From Rhodoplanes serenus (GTDB lineage: Bacteria > Pseudomonadota > Alphaproteobacteria > Rhizobiales > Xanthobacteraceae), in contig WNKV01000022.1 of assembly GCA_009720755.1 (NCBI GenBank), positions 1 through 64,000 on the forward strand: DNA of 64,000 bases, written 5' to 3'. Position numbers and translations under genes: made by a program. This document shows positions 16,481 to 25,441 of the stretch, one piece after another. The first letter of the stretch is position 1; every line of letters begins with the position of its first letter. The notes under the pieces are model-generated. The model was not told the origin of the DNA. It made no database searches and saw nothing but the letters and a program-made list of their open reading frames with translations.

Positions 16481-18556
16481 TCAGCTCGCGCGAACCTTGG
16501 CGAGGAACTGCTCGACCTCACCGCTGAGGTGGCTGGCCTTTCCGGCCATGCTCTCGACCGAGCGCAGCACCGCGTCACTGGCGGAGCCGGTCTCGTGACT
16601 GAGCCCCGCGACACTGCCAATGGTCTCGGTCACCGACCGGGTGCCTCCGGCCACCTGCTGGATGTTGCGGGTGATCTCCTGGGCGGCGGCCCCCTGCTCT
16701 TCGACGGCCGCGGCAATGGCCGTCATTTTGACGTCGATCCCAGCGATCGTCTTGGCGATCGACCGGATCGCCGTGACGGCCTGAGCCGTCGCGGCCTGGA
16801 TCTCGGCGACCAGATGAGCGATGTCGTCGGTCGCCTTGCCGGTCTGGCCGGCCAGCCGCTTGACCTCCGTCGCCACCACCGTGAATCCGCGTCCGGCCTC
16901 GCCGGCGCGTGCCGCCTCGATGGTCGCGTTGAGGGCCAGCAGGTTGGTCTGACCGGCGATCTGAGTAATCAGCTCGACCACGGTTCCGATCCGCTGTGCA
17001 CAGCCGGCGAGCGCATCGACCGTGGCGTTTGTCTCCTCGGCCTGCGCCACCGCTTGACGTGCCTCGCCGGCGCTCGACTGGACCTGATCGGCGATGGCGT
17101 CGACGGAGCGCGACAGCTGCTCGGTCGACGCCGCGACCGCCTGCACGTTCACGGTCGTCTGATTGGCCGCAGCAGCGACGGCTTCGGCCTGATCGCTCGA
17201 CTTGCCCGCGATGCTGCGCATCGCCGTCGCGGTGTCGCGCAGCTCGGTGGCCGAGAGCGTCAACCCGTCGATCACGCTGTTCGCCGTGGCATCGAAGTTT
17301 CGGCAGGCGGCGCCGACCGCCTCGGCCCGTTCGATCTGCTCGCGACGCGATCTCTCCTGCTCGGCCGCGAGCCGCTCGGCGGTCGCCGCGCTCGTTCGCA
17401 GGTTCTCCAGCGCCACCGCCATCTTCCCAAACTCGTCGTCGTGGCGGAGCTGCGGCACCGGCGTGGCATAGTCATGCTCGCGCAGACGGTCGATGGCCAC
17501 GAGCAGGGTGGCGACCGGGGCCACGAACCGCCGGCGCACCACAATCCAGCCGGCAACGGCGATCCCGAGAGCGAGCGCGAAGGTCAGTGATTGCACGATG
17601 AGCTTGTGGAGGGCCGCGTTGCGGTCTCGCTCGGCCAAGGCGATCGCCTCGTCGAGTGCCGTGAAGACGAGCGTCACGGTCGGCGCATATCCCCCCGTGC
17701 ATTTCGCGGTCCATTCCGCCGCCGGCATGATCGGATGGGTGCCTTTGCCGAATTTGGCGATGACCTGGTCGATCCACGCCCTCCCGGCTTCGATCTGACC
17801 ACGGGCGATGCGGTAAGCCTCAGTCGGCGCGGCGGGCGCGGCCGGCCGTGCAAGGACTTCCTCGAGCCCGGCGAGCCCAGCCGTGACCCCGCCCCGAAGG
17901 AGGCCGAGCTCGACCCACTGGGCGTCGGTCATCGGCTGGCCGTTCTCGACATTGGCGCGCACGAGCGAGCACTGGAGGCCATAACGGTCTCGAACCAGCC
18001 AGGCGGAACGGCGCACCTGCACGAGCTCGGCGATCTGGGGGCTGTTCATGCGGACCTGGTTGGACACCGCGGTGGAAGCCGAGTTGAGGGCTTCGAACAG
18101 CTTGGTGAGTGCGTCGTACCAGGGCCGCGTGCGTTTGAGGTTTCGGTCGGCACGCGGTCGCGCCGCCTCGGCGGACACCAGCGGTGTTTGAAGGACGACG
18201 GCCTGCCAGGCCTCGGTGACCGCGCTCGCGAGTTGCTGGCGGTCCGGCACGTCGACGTCGGCCAGCGCCGCGGCGGCGGCCTCGTAGTGCGACTTGGCAC
18301 GTGCCAGCAGCTCGGCCGCCTTGGCGGACACGTCATCCTCGGCGATCAGCCAGGTGGCGAAGTCGCCGCGCTGCATCCGCAGCGTTTGAATCGTGTCGAA
18401 GATGGTCTTGTCGGCAACCGCCAGCGCCTTCGCATCCGCACTCGCCCGATACCGGCCGACAGCCTCGATCATGCTCATTCCAGTGCCGACCAACGCGCCA
18501 GCCGCGAGAACGACCAATGTTACAGCCAGAAGTACGCCGACTGACCGCGTTTTCAT
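16481..18556 (-). CDS. Methyl-accepting chemotaxis protein
   Basis: 691 residues from the ATG at 18556, preceded by GGGGGA. Membrane helix 1 is at about 7-30 and a large periplasmic sensor region spans about 31-320. Helix 2 follows ([18 protein letters not shown]), then a HAMP domain ([23 protein letters not shown], ending ...[17 protein letters not shown]). The signalling domain has the hairpin tip [40 protein letters not shown]. There is no NWETF-like tail for CheR docking. The periplasmic ligand domain contains two Cys ([15 protein letters not shown]) that could form a disulfide. No other chemotaxis genes are nearby. Confidence 0.95.
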   Translation of the reverse strand: MKTRSVGVLLAVTLVVLAAGALVGTGMSMIEAVGRYRASADAKALAVADKTIFDTIQTLRMQRGDFATWLIAEDDVSAKAAELLARAKSHYEAAAAALADVDVPDRQQLASAVTEAWQAVVLQTPLVSAEAARPRADRNLKRTRPWYDALTKLFEALNSASTAVSNQVRMNSPQIAELVQVRRSAWLVRDRYGLQCSLVRANVENGQPMTDAQWVELGLLRGGVTAGLAGLEEVLARPAAPAAPTEAYRIARGQIEAGRAWIDQVIAKFGKGTHPIMPAAEWTAKCTGGYAPTVTLVFTALDEAIALAERDRNAALHKLIVQSLTFALALGIAVAGWIVVRRRFVAPVATLLVAIDRLREHDYATPVPQLRHDDEFGKMAVALENLRTSAATAERLAAEQERSRREQIERAEAVGAACRNFDATANSVIDGLTLSATELRDTATAMRSIAGKSSDQAEAVAAAANQTTVNVQAVAASTEQLSRSVDAIADQVQSSAGEARQAVAQAEETNATVDALAGCAQRIGTVVELITQIAGQTNLLALNATIEAARAGEAGRGFTVVATEVKRLAGQTGKATDDIAHLVAEIQAATAQAVTAIRSIAKTIAGIDVKMTAIAAAVEEQGAAAQEITRNIQQVAGGTRSVTETIGSVAGLSHETGSASDAVLRSVESMAGKASHLSGEVEQFLAKVRAS

Positions 18557-18702
18557 GTTTTCCCCCGGGTGACGCGCACGGGGGCGTTGTAGCAAAACAC
18601 CAATAAGACCAGATTAACGTGCTTCAAATACTCGCGGCTGGAAAACTTGGCGACGACCTTCCATCGTCGGCCGTGGTGCAGAATCCGGGCGGTACGAAAC
18701 GC

Positions 18703-19044
18703 TCAATCGATCTTGCGCAGCGGGCCGAGATCGATCTGTTGCTTGGGCAGCGCCTTGGCCTCACCGGCGATCTGGAGGCAGGTGAGCAGCTCGACATAGC
18801 TCGCCATCTCGCGTCCGGCCTCGGCGATGCAGCCGCGCCGCTGCGCGGCCGGGAACTGGGCCCACTGGGCGACAAGCTGGGTGCGCGCCTCGGCTTCCGA
18901 CTTCAGGCAGCTCTCCAGCGCCGCCGGGTTGTCGGAGCCACCGCGGCAGCTCTGCCGCACGTCGAAGGTCGGCACCTGGTCGGCGGCGGCGACGGGTCCG
19001 GCGAAACCGAGAACGACGACGGCGAAGGCAAGCGGCAGACGCAT
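18703..19044 (-). CDS. Small secreted protein of unknown function
   Basis: 113 residues from the ATG at 19044, with a strong GGGAGGT site 6-7 bases upstream. A signal peptide covers about residues 1-22 (MRLPLAFAVVVLGFAGPVAAA). The mature part has four Cys (QSCRGG, LESCLKS, RGCIAE, LTCLQI), probably two disulfides, around a repeated helical pattern. Similar small four-cysteine periplasmic proteins occur in Bradyrhizobium relatives. Function unknown. Confidence 0.7.
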   Translation of the reverse strand: MRLPLAFAVVVLGFAGPVAAADQVPTFDVRQSCRGGSDNPAALESCLKSEAEARTQLVAQWAQFPAAQRRGCIAEAGREMASYVELLTCLQIAGEAKALPKQQIDLGPLRKID

Positions 19045-19264
19045 CGGAACCTCCCAGACGGAACGATCCCTGTAGCGGATCGGAATGACCATATCCTTAC
19101 GGTCGTGCTCCGGCGGGTTCCGGCGCAGCGCCCATAGGGGCCGCCAGTGTGGCGCGCCGCGGCGACGCCTCCAATCACAAAGTCGCTGGGGTGCCCGGGC
19201 AGCCGAAACGTGCTCTATGTCGATGCCCTGGCCGCCGCTCCCGGCGGCCGTGCCGGACCCCGCC

Positions 19265-20437
19265 ATGCCCGATCATCCGCCTTCACCCGCGAGCGACGCG
19301 CCACGCTGGCGCGACGTCGTCCCGACGCCCGCCCTGGTGCTCGATCGCGATGCGCTCGATCACAACATCGCCCTGATGGCCGCCGCCTGCCGGGAGGCCG
19401 GCGTCGCGCTGCGGCCGCACGCCAAGACCCACAAGTGCAGCCGCATCGCGGCCCGCCAGATCGCCGCCGGAGCCTGCGGCATCGCCTGCGCCACACTGGA
19501 CGAAGCCGAGGTGATGGTGGCGGCGGGCCTGCCCGGCGTGCTGATCACCTCGCCGGTGGTCGGCGCCGGCAAGCCCGAGCGGCTGGCGCGGCTCGCCGCA
19601 CGGGCACCCGACCTGCTCGTGGTCGCCGACCATCCGGACACCGTGGCGGCCCTCGACCGCGCCGTGGCGGCGGCGGGGGTCCGCCTCGGCGTGCTGGTCG
19701 ACGCCGACATCGGCCATCACCGCACCGGGGTCGCCGGACCCGCCGAGGCGGTGGCGCTCGCCCGCGCCATCGCGGCCCGGCCGGCGCTGCGCTTCGCCGG
19801 GGTGCAGGGCTATGCGGGGCACATCCAGCATATCGGGAACGTCGACGCGCGGCGGAGCGCCGCCGCGGCGGCGGCCGGGCAGCTCGCCGCGGTGGTCACC
19901 GCGCTGACGGCGGCCGGGCTGCGCCCCGCCATCGTCACCGGGGCCGGCACCGGCACCCATCGGTTCGACGCCGCCGGCCCGTTCACCGAGCTGCAAGCCG
20001 GCTCCTACACCGTGATGGACGCCGAGTACGGCGCCGTCGACTACGCGGCCGGCGAGCCGTGGCCGTTCCGGCCGGCGCTGGCGGTCGCCGTCACGGTGGT
20101 CAGCGCCAACGTGCCGGGCCAGGTGACCACCGACGGCGGCACCAAGGCGTTCGCCCTCAACGGCCCGCTGCCGCGGATCGCCGACGGCCCCTTGGCCGGC
20201 GCCGCCTATGCGTTCAGAGGCGACGAGCACGGCTGCGTGACACTGCCGACCGGGGCGGCGACGCCCCCGCCCGGCACGGTGCTGACCGGCACGGTGCCGC
20301 ACTGCGACCCGACCATCGCGCACTACGACGCCGTCCACGTCGTCCAGGGCGACCGCCTGGTCGACGTCTGGGCGATCGACGCCCGCGGACGCCGCCCGGC
20401 GGCGGCATCGAAGCCGGCACCGAACACGCTCCGATAG
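19265..20437 (+). CDS. D-threonine aldolase-like fold-type III PLP enzyme
   Basis: 390 residues from the ATG at 19265; an in-frame ATG at 19217 is an alternative. The N-terminal alanine-racemase-type barrel contains the PLP lysine in RPHAKTHKCSRIA. TPALVLDRDALDHNI, VLVDADIGHHRTGV and GVQGYAGHIQH follow. The C-terminal domain carries the metal-binding His and Cys of the D-threonine aldolase/D-serine dehydratase group: DEHGCVTLP and GTVPHCDPTIAHYDAVHVVQGDRLVDVW. It probably cleaves or dehydrates a D-beta-hydroxy amino acid. No operon partner. Confidence 0.88.
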   Translation: MPDHPPSPASDAPRWRDVVPTPALVLDRDALDHNIALMAAACREAGVALRPHAKTHKCSRIAARQIAAGACGIACATLDEAEVMVAAGLPGVLITSPVVGAGKPERLARLAARAPDLLVVADHPDTVAALDRAVAAAGVRLGVLVDADIGHHRTGVAGPAEAVALARAIAARPALRFAGVQGYAGHIQHIGNVDARRSAAAAAAGQLAAVVTALTAAGLRPAIVTGAGTGTHRFDAAGPFTELQAGSYTVMDAEYGAVDYAAGEPWPFRPALAVAVTVVSANVPGQVTTDGGTKAFALNGPLPRIADGPLAGAAYAFRGDEHGCVTLPTGAATPPPGTVLTGTVPHCDPTIAHYDAVHVVQGDRLVDVWAIDARGRRPAAASKPAPNTLR

Positions 20438-20548
20438 CAATCGAGGCGCGCTCCACCGTTTACCGATTGGTCATCATCCGCTTTACCGGCGCCGCGGTTT
20501 GCGCTGGAACTGGCGCGGCCGGCTGGGGAGCCGGCGGGGACGTGACCG

Positions 20549-20773
20549 ATGTTCTTCCGCACGCAATCGACCACGACGGCAGCCACACGCGCCACCTACT
20601 CCCGCGGCACGGTCCATTGCGGCCGCTGCGGCGCGCCCAATGATCTCTACCGGGTCGAGGCGGTGGCCGACGAGTTCTCGGTGCGCTGCGGGAGCTGCGG
20701 CCATCGCGGCTTCTACCGCAAGAGCGAGCTTGGGGTTTCGCAGCTTCCGGAGCGCCGGCGGCGGCCCCGCTGA
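20549..20773 (+). CDS. Small zinc-ribbon-like protein
   Basis: 74 residues. Two Cys pairs, CGRCGAPNDLYR and CGSCGHRGFYRK, sit about 22 residues apart and form a plausible treble-clef or zinc-ribbon site. N-terminal and C-terminal ends are polar and basic. No functional assignment; similar short zinc ribbons bind nucleic acids or proteins. It stands alone between the D-threonine aldolase-like gene and rpmJ. Confidence 0.6.
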   Translation: MFFRTQSTTTAATRATYSRGTVHCGRCGAPNDLYRVEAVADEFSVRCGSCGHRGFYRKSELGVSQLPERRRRPR

Positions 20774-20995
20774 GGGGGATCGCCGGGCCGGCGCGGCTCG
20801 ACGGGCGCGGCTTGACCGGCGCGGCCGTCCTGCCTATGGTCCGCCGCGTTCGCGTGCCTTGGGCGGCCCCGGGCCCTCTCGCGCATGCGTCCACCGTTAA
20901 CCGCTCCCCGCACCGCCGGCTTTCCGGGCCGGCCGCGTCGGGGACGTTTGCGAATTCACCCGTGGTCTCGACCCACGGCGTGCCGAGGACGAGCC

Positions 20996-21121
20996 ATGAA
21001 GATCCGCAACTCGCTGAAGTCCCTGCGCGGGCGCCATCGCGACAACCGTCTGGTTCGCCGCAAGGGCCGCGTCTACATCATCAACAAGACCCAGCGCCGC
21101 TTCAAGGCCCGCCAGGGCTGA
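20996..21121 (+). CDS. rpmJ: 50S ribosomal protein L36 (zinc-free type)
   Basis: 41-residue basic protein ([16 protein letters not shown]... ending RRFKARQG). It matches the L36 form that lacks the four zinc ligands and is standard in alphaproteobacteria. It sits at the end of 23S rRNA domain VI in the large ribosomal subunit. It is monocistronic, and a GC-rich hairpin follows at 21193-21216. Confidence 0.95.
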   Translation: MKIRNSLKSLRGRHRDNRLVRRKGRVYIINKTQRRFKARQG

Positions 21122-21192
21122 GCGCAGGCGCGTCTGCTCGCGCCGGCAGCGCCGCCCGAACCCGGGCCGGCGCCGCGTCAGCATGACTCCCG

Positions 21193-21216
21193 CACGGCCG
21201 CGCTCGCGCGGCCGTG
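21193..21216. repeat. GC-rich hairpin downstream of rpmJ
   Basis: An 11-bp perfect inverted repeat, CACGGCCGCGC at 21193-21203 and its complement at 21206-21216, with almost no loop. No T-tract follows. Similar GCGCGGCTGTGACG strings recur to 21302. It may end rpmJ transcription or be an extragenic repeat. Confidence 0.4.
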
Positions 21217-21357
21217 ACGCTTCCATGCGGCTCTCTCGGCTGTGACGCTGTCCGCGCTGGTCGCGCGGTTCGGTTCTTGCCGCGCTCGCGCGGCTGTGAC
21301 GCCCCGCCGAGGTGGCCGGGCTTGTCGGCCCCGCCCCGCCGGCCCTAGATTGGCGGC

Positions 21358-22032
21358 ATGGACCGCCGATCCGGCTACCCCCGCCTGACCACTCCTCGCC
21401 GCCTGGCCGCCGCGGCCACCGCCCGCGGCCGGCATCTCGCCTGCGCCCTGGCGTTCGTGGTCGCGCTCGCCACGCCCGGCGTCGCACCCGCCCAGGACAC
21501 CGATTGGGTGGAGCCGCCCGCCAGCGTGCCGAAGGCGCCGCGCGGCGATCCGACCCGCAATCTCGACATGCTGTTCGGCGCCCTCAAGGCGGCGCCCGAC
21601 GACACCACCGCCAAGGCGGTCGAGAACCGCATCTGGGCGGTCTGGCTCGCCTCCGACAGCGACACCGTCAACCTGCTGATGGCTCGCACCAAGGCGGCGC
21701 TCGACAAGGACGACCACGCGCTGGCGCTGCGGCTGCTCGATGCCATCGTCGAGATCCGGCCCCAATATGTCGAGGGCTGGAACCGGCGCGCCACGGTGGC
21801 CTTCCTGCGCAAGGACTATGCGGGCGCGCTCGCCGACCTGCGCCAGGTGCTGCGCCGCGAGCCCCGCCATTTCGGGGCGCTCGCCGGCCTCGGCACCATC
21901 ATGCAGGAGATCGGCGACGAGACCAACGCGCTCGCGGCCTTCCGCAAGGCGCTCGACATCAACCCGCGCCTCAAGGGCATGGCCGACAAGGTCCGCACCC
22001 TCACCGACAAGGTGGAGGGCCGGCCGATCTGA
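21358..22032 (+). CDS. Tetratricopeptide-repeat protein, periplasmic
   Basis: 224 residues. After an Arg-rich N-terminus a hydrophobic stretch (HLACALAFVVALATPGVAPAQ, about 26-46) forms a signal peptide or anchor. The mature part has TPR-like helices: VENRIWAVWLASDSDTVNLLMARTKAALDKDDHALALRLLDAIVEIRP, YVEGWNRRATVAFLRKDYAGALADLRQVLRREP and HFGALAGLGTIMQEIGDETNALAAFRKALDINP. It probably mediates protein contacts; the partner is unknown. Confidence 0.85.
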   Translation: MDRRSGYPRLTTPRRLAAAATARGRHLACALAFVVALATPGVAPAQDTDWVEPPASVPKAPRGDPTRNLDMLFGALKAAPDDTTAKAVENRIWAVWLASDSDTVNLLMARTKAALDKDDHALALRLLDAIVEIRPQYVEGWNRRATVAFLRKDYAGALADLRQVLRREPRHFGALAGLGTIMQEIGDETNALAAFRKALDINPRLKGMADKVRTLTDKVEGRPI

Positions 22033-22187
22033 CGAGGAACCGACGTGCCCGCGCCGAGCCGGTCGAGGCCGGCGACGAAGGCGTTCGCCTGCTACACCGC
22101 AACTCTGGCGCGTTTGTCGACCGCAAGCCGCGAGCGGGCCATTGGAGCAATCAGGTGGGCAGAAGACACCCGGAACGAACGCCCTTC

Positions 22188-22202
22188 GTTCATCTTTCGT
22201 TC
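22188..22202 (+). promoter_or_regulatory. LexA (SOS) box upstream of the DUF5131-TcmP cassette
   Basis: GTTC-ATCTTTC-GTTC is an exact match to the alphaproteobacterial LexA operator GTTC-N7-GTTC. It lies 67 bases before the ATG at 22269 and just upstream of a possible -10 (TAGAGT at 22208). That is the usual position for LexA to block transcription. An inverted repeat (GAACGAA at 22173-22179, TTCGTTC at 22185-22191) adjoins it. Confidence 0.65.
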
Positions 22203-22268
22203 CGTGTTAGAGTATCGGATGATCCTGCAATGGGGGGAGTTGTTCAGCCCCGGTGAAGGGCGGACTGC

Positions 22269-23198
22269 ATGGCCGGCCGATCGAAGATCGAGTGGACCGA
22301 TTCGACGTTCAATCCTTGGGTCGGCTGCACGAAGGTAGCTCGGGGTAAAGGCGCCCCGTCAGCCTGCGATTTCTGTTACGCGGAGAAATGGGCCAAGCGG
22401 AGTGGCCAAGTCGAGTGGGGCAACCATTCGCGCCGACGTACGACCGATGCCTATTGGCGCAGCCCGTTGTCGTGGAACGGTCGGGCGAGCGCGTTCCAGG
22501 CCGCACACCGGCGCCGGCAGCGCGTGTTCTGTGCATCCCTCGCCGACGTGTTCGACAATCAAGTCGATCCCGCGTGGCGGGCCGATCTGTTCAGCCTCAT
22601 CCGCACATGCGACCAGCTCGACTGGCAGCTCCTGACCAAGCGGCCCCAGAACATCCTTAAGATGCTGCCCCCCGATTGGGGCGACGGTTATCCAAACGTC
22701 TGGCTCGGAACGACGACGGAAGACGCCCTCGCCTACAAGCAACGGGTGCCTTTCCTTCTCGATGTGCCGGCCGCGATTCACTTCGTCAGCTACGAGCCCG
22801 CGATCGGGCCGATCGAGCGACTCGTCGTTGACGGACGGTGTCCCGACTGGGTCATCATCGGCGGCGAGAGCGGCGTCCGCTCGGATCGCTTTCGCCCGAC
22901 AAATCCGCAATGGGTGCGGGACGCGATCATCGAATGCCGCCGCGTCGGAGCCGCACCGTTCTTGAAGCAGTGGGGCTCCTACAAGAACAACCCGCTGGTT
23001 GTCGAAGAGGGCTTGATCGAATCCCAGGCCATCGACATCGATCCGCCAGAGAATGGAAAAGGCGGCGGAAAACTGGACGGGGTTTTGTGGCGTGAGTTTC
23101 CTGAGGTAAGGTCCCGAAACAAGCGAGCGAGTGTCCTGCGACAGAGGGGCGCCCGGAATGCCTCAAAGGGACTTGGAGCGATACACGCTGGGCGATGA
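22269..23198 (+). CDS. DUF5131 / phage Gp37-Gp68 family three-cysteine protein
   Basis: 309 residues. Near the N-terminus IEWTDSTFNPWVGC20, C33 and C36 (CDFCYAEKWAKR) give C-x12-C-x2-C, the three-Cys motif of this family, suggestive of an iron-sulfur cluster. The remaining blocks match the family: FCASLADVFD, WQLLTKRPQNI, NVWLGTTTEDALAYKQRVPFLLDVPA, HFVSYEPAIGPI, PDWVIIGGESG and FLKQWG. The pattern resembles a radical-SAM-like barrel, but no activity is established. It precedes and overlaps a TcmP-like gene and follows a LexA box. Local GC is visibly lower than in the flanks. Confidence 0.9.
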   Translation: MAGRSKIEWTDSTFNPWVGCTKVARGKGAPSACDFCYAEKWAKRSGQVEWGNHSRRRTTDAYWRSPLSWNGRASAFQAAHRRRQRVFCASLADVFDNQVDPAWRADLFSLIRTCDQLDWQLLTKRPQNILKMLPPDWGDGYPNVWLGTTTEDALAYKQRVPFLLDVPAAIHFVSYEPAIGPIERLVVDGRCPDWVIIGGESGVRSDRFRPTNPQWVRDAIIECRRVGAAPFLKQWGSYKNNPLVVEEGLIESQAIDIDPPENGKGGGKLDGVLWREFPEVRSRNKRASVLRQRGARNASKGLGAIHAGR

Positions 23199-23994
23199 CG
23201 GCTTAATTGTCGAAAAAGTCGGCTCCTGGGCTGTCGATAAGCTCAAGCTCGTAACTGATTATGTTTACATATCTGGCGCACCTCGCAAAGGTTTTTTGGA
23301 TACGGGCGCGGCCTACATCGATCCGTTTTGCGGGGCCGGTCGCTCGCTGATCAAGGACACGACGACGTTCATCGACGGCAGTCCGGTCGCTGCGTTCAAG
23401 CGAGCCATCGAATCGCCGGGACGGTTCACGTCGATCGCCATCTCGGACGGCGACGACGTGCTTCTCGCCGCGGCGACACAGCGATTGACGGCATTGAGCG
23501 CGCCGGTTCGTTCGTTTGCAGGACCTGCGAGCGAGTCGATGCCGAAGATCGTCCAGAGCTTGGACAGACACGGATTGCATCTGGCCTTTCTCGATCCGTA
23601 CAATCTGGGCGCATTGTCGTTCGATCTGTTCGAACAGCTCGCGAAGCTCAGGCACATCGACGTGATCGCGCACGTCAGCGTGTCGGATCTTCAGCGCAAT
23701 GCGGACCGCTATACCGACAGAGCTTACGAGCAGTTCGACAGGTTTGCTCCCGGCTGGCGCCGGCAGGTGAACCCCGATGTGAACTTGACGGCGTTTCGTG
23801 CGGCCATTCTCAGATACTGGTCCGAGAGGATCTCGGCGCTCGGGCTTCCGCAGGCGAAGCATCGCGAACTGATTCGCGGCGGGCAAGGACAGCGTCTGTA
23901 CTGGCTGATACTGCTGTCGCGGCACCAACTCGCTCACAAATTTTGGGAAAAGGTGAGTTCGGCAGCGAGATCGCCGATGTTCGATGGCTTCTAA
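23158..23994 (+). CDS. Three-Cys-motif partner protein (TcmP-like)
   Basis: 278 residues from the ATG at 23158, overlapping the upstream gene by 41 bases; a GTG at 23131 is an alternative. TcmP proteins are encoded beside DUF5131 genes. AAYIDPFCGAGRS (about 41-53) looks like a nucleotide/SAM-binding loop, FIDGSPVAAFKRA follows, and LAFLDPYNLGALSFDLFEQLAKLRHIDVIAHVSVSDLQRN (about 142-181) resembles a Rossmann methyltransferase motif IV region. The methyltransferase-like reading is inference. The gene has AT-richer codon use than its neighbours and ends 16 bases from the convergent pyk stop. Confidence 0.82.
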   Translation: MPQRDLERYTLGDDGLIVEKVGSWAVDKLKLVTDYVYISGAPRKGFLDTGAAYIDPFCGAGRSLIKDTTTFIDGSPVAAFKRAIESPGRFTSIAISDGDDVLLAAATQRLTALSAPVRSFAGPASESMPKIVQSLDRHGLHLAFLDPYNLGALSFDLFEQLAKLRHIDVIAHVSVSDLQRNADRYTDRAYEQFDRFAPGWRRQVNPDVNLTAFRAAILRYWSERISALGLPQAKHRELIRGGQGQRLYWLILLSRHQLAHKFWEKVSSAARSPMFDGF

Positions 23995-24010
23995 CGACGA
24001 GAACTCGCCG

Positions 24011-25441
24011 CTACTCCGCCGCCTTCGGCCCCACATAGGTGATGCGCACCATGTTGGTGGCCCCCGGCATGCCGAGCGGCACGCCAGCCACGATGATGAT
24101 GCGCTCGCCGGCACGGGCGAAGCCGTGCGCGAAGGCGGTGCGGCAGGCGCGCTCCACCATGTCGTCGGGGTCGCGCGCATCGGCGTCGACCACCGCATGG
24201 ACGCCCCACACCAGCGCCAGCCTGCGGCCGGTGGCGAGGCTGGGCGAGATCGACACCACCGGCACGGTCGGCCGCTCGCGGGCGACCCGGAACGCGGTGG
24301 CGCCCGAGGAGGTCCACGACACCACCGCCGACAGGTCCAAGGTCTCGGCGATCTGCCGGGCGGCGGCCGCAATGGCGTCGGCGCCGGTGCGCTCGGGCGG
24401 CGCCCGCAGCCCCTCGATCACCGTGGCGAAGGTGGGGTCGCGCTCCACCTCCTCGGCGATCCGGTTCATGGTGGCGACCGCCTCGACCGGATACTGGCCG
24501 GCCGCCGATTCGGCCGACAGCATCACAGCATCGGCCCCCTCGAAGATGGCGGTGGCGACGTCCGACACCTCGGCACGGGTGGGCACCGGGCTCGAGATCA
24601 TCGATTCGAGCATCTGGGTGGCGACCACCACCGGCTTGCCGGCGCGCCGCGCCTCGCGGGTGATCTGCTTCTGAAGACCCGGCACCTTCTCCAGCGGCAT
24701 CTCGACGCCGAGATCGCCGCGCGCCACCATCAGCGCGTCGGCGGCGTCGAGGATATCGTGCAGGTCCTTGATGGCCTGCGGCTTCTCGATCTTGGCGAGA
24801 AGCCCGGCGCGGCCCCTCGTGATCTTGCGGGCGGCGGCCAGATCGGCGGCGCGCTGGATGAACGACATGGCGATCCAGTCGACGCCGGCGTGCAGGGCCG
24901 CCTCCAGGTCGCGGTGGTCCTTCTCGGTCAGGGCCGGGAACGCGATGGTGGTGTCGGGCAGGCTGAGGCCCTTGCGGGCGGTCAGCCGGCCGCCGACCTC
25001 GACCCGGGTCACGGCCCGTCCCGGCATCGCCTCCAGCACCGTCAGGCGCAGCTTGCCGTCGTCGAGCAGCAGGCAATGCCCGGGCTCCAGCGCCTCCAGC
25101 ACCTCGGGATGCGGCACATGAACCCGGCCGGCATCGCCCGGGGTCGGATCGGCGTCGAGCACGAAGGTGGCTCCACGATCGAGCATCACGGCCGGCTCCG
25201 CGAAGGTGCCGATGCGCAGCTTCGGTCCCTGGAGGTCGGCCAGGATGCCGACCGGGCGGCCGAGATCCTCCTCGACGGCGCGGATCATCCGCACCATCTC
25301 ACGCATGCGATCCGGGGCCGTATGGCTCATGTTGATGCGGAACACGTCCGCGCCGGCCTGGAACAGGCGGGCGATCGCCGCCTGGTCGGCGCTCGCCGGG
25401 CCGAGGGTGGCGACGATCTTGACGCGCCGCTGTCGTCTCAT
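24011..25441 (-). CDS. pyk: Pyruvate kinase
   Basis: 476 residues from the ATG at 25441, which overlaps the DUF1036 stop (ATGA). It converts phosphoenolpyruvate and ADP to pyruvate and ATP. Hallmarks: KIVATLGPAS at the start, FRINMSHTAPD, LADLQGPKLRIG and the catalytic-lysine block AGLLAKIEKPQAIKDL. Metal-binding and substrate blocks MVARGDLGVEMPLEKVPGLQKQI and DAVMLSAESAAGQYPVEAV follow. The C-terminal allosteric domain is complete. Co-transcription with glycerate kinase suggests a shared role at the 2-phosphoglycerate to pyruvate end of glycolysis. Confidence 0.96.
   Translation of the reverse strand: MRRQRRVKIVATLGPASADQAAIARLFQAGADVFRINMSHTAPDRMREMVRMIRAVEEDLGRPVGILADLQGPKLRIGTFAEPAVMLDRGATFVLDADPTPGDAGRVHVPHPEVLEALEPGHCLLLDDGKLRLTVLEAMPGRAVTRVEVGGRLTARKGLSLPDTTIAFPALTEKDHRDLEAALHAGVDWIAMSFIQRAADLAAARKITRGRAGLLAKIEKPQAIKDLHDILDAADALMVARGDLGVEMPLEKVPGLQKQITREARRAGKPVVVATQMLESMISSPVPTRAEVSDVATAIFEGADAVMLSAESAAGQYPVEAVATMNRIAEEVERDPTFATVIEGLRAPPERTGADAIAAAARQIAETLDLSAVVSWTSSGATAFRVARERPTVPVVSISPSLATGRRLALVWGVHAVVDADARDPDDMVERACRTAFAHGFARAGERIIIVAGVPLGMPGATNMVRITYVGPKAAE

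Noticed and set aside
21193-21216. Intrinsic terminator after rpmJ.
   Set aside because: The stem is strong but no T-run follows, so it is listed as a repeat only.
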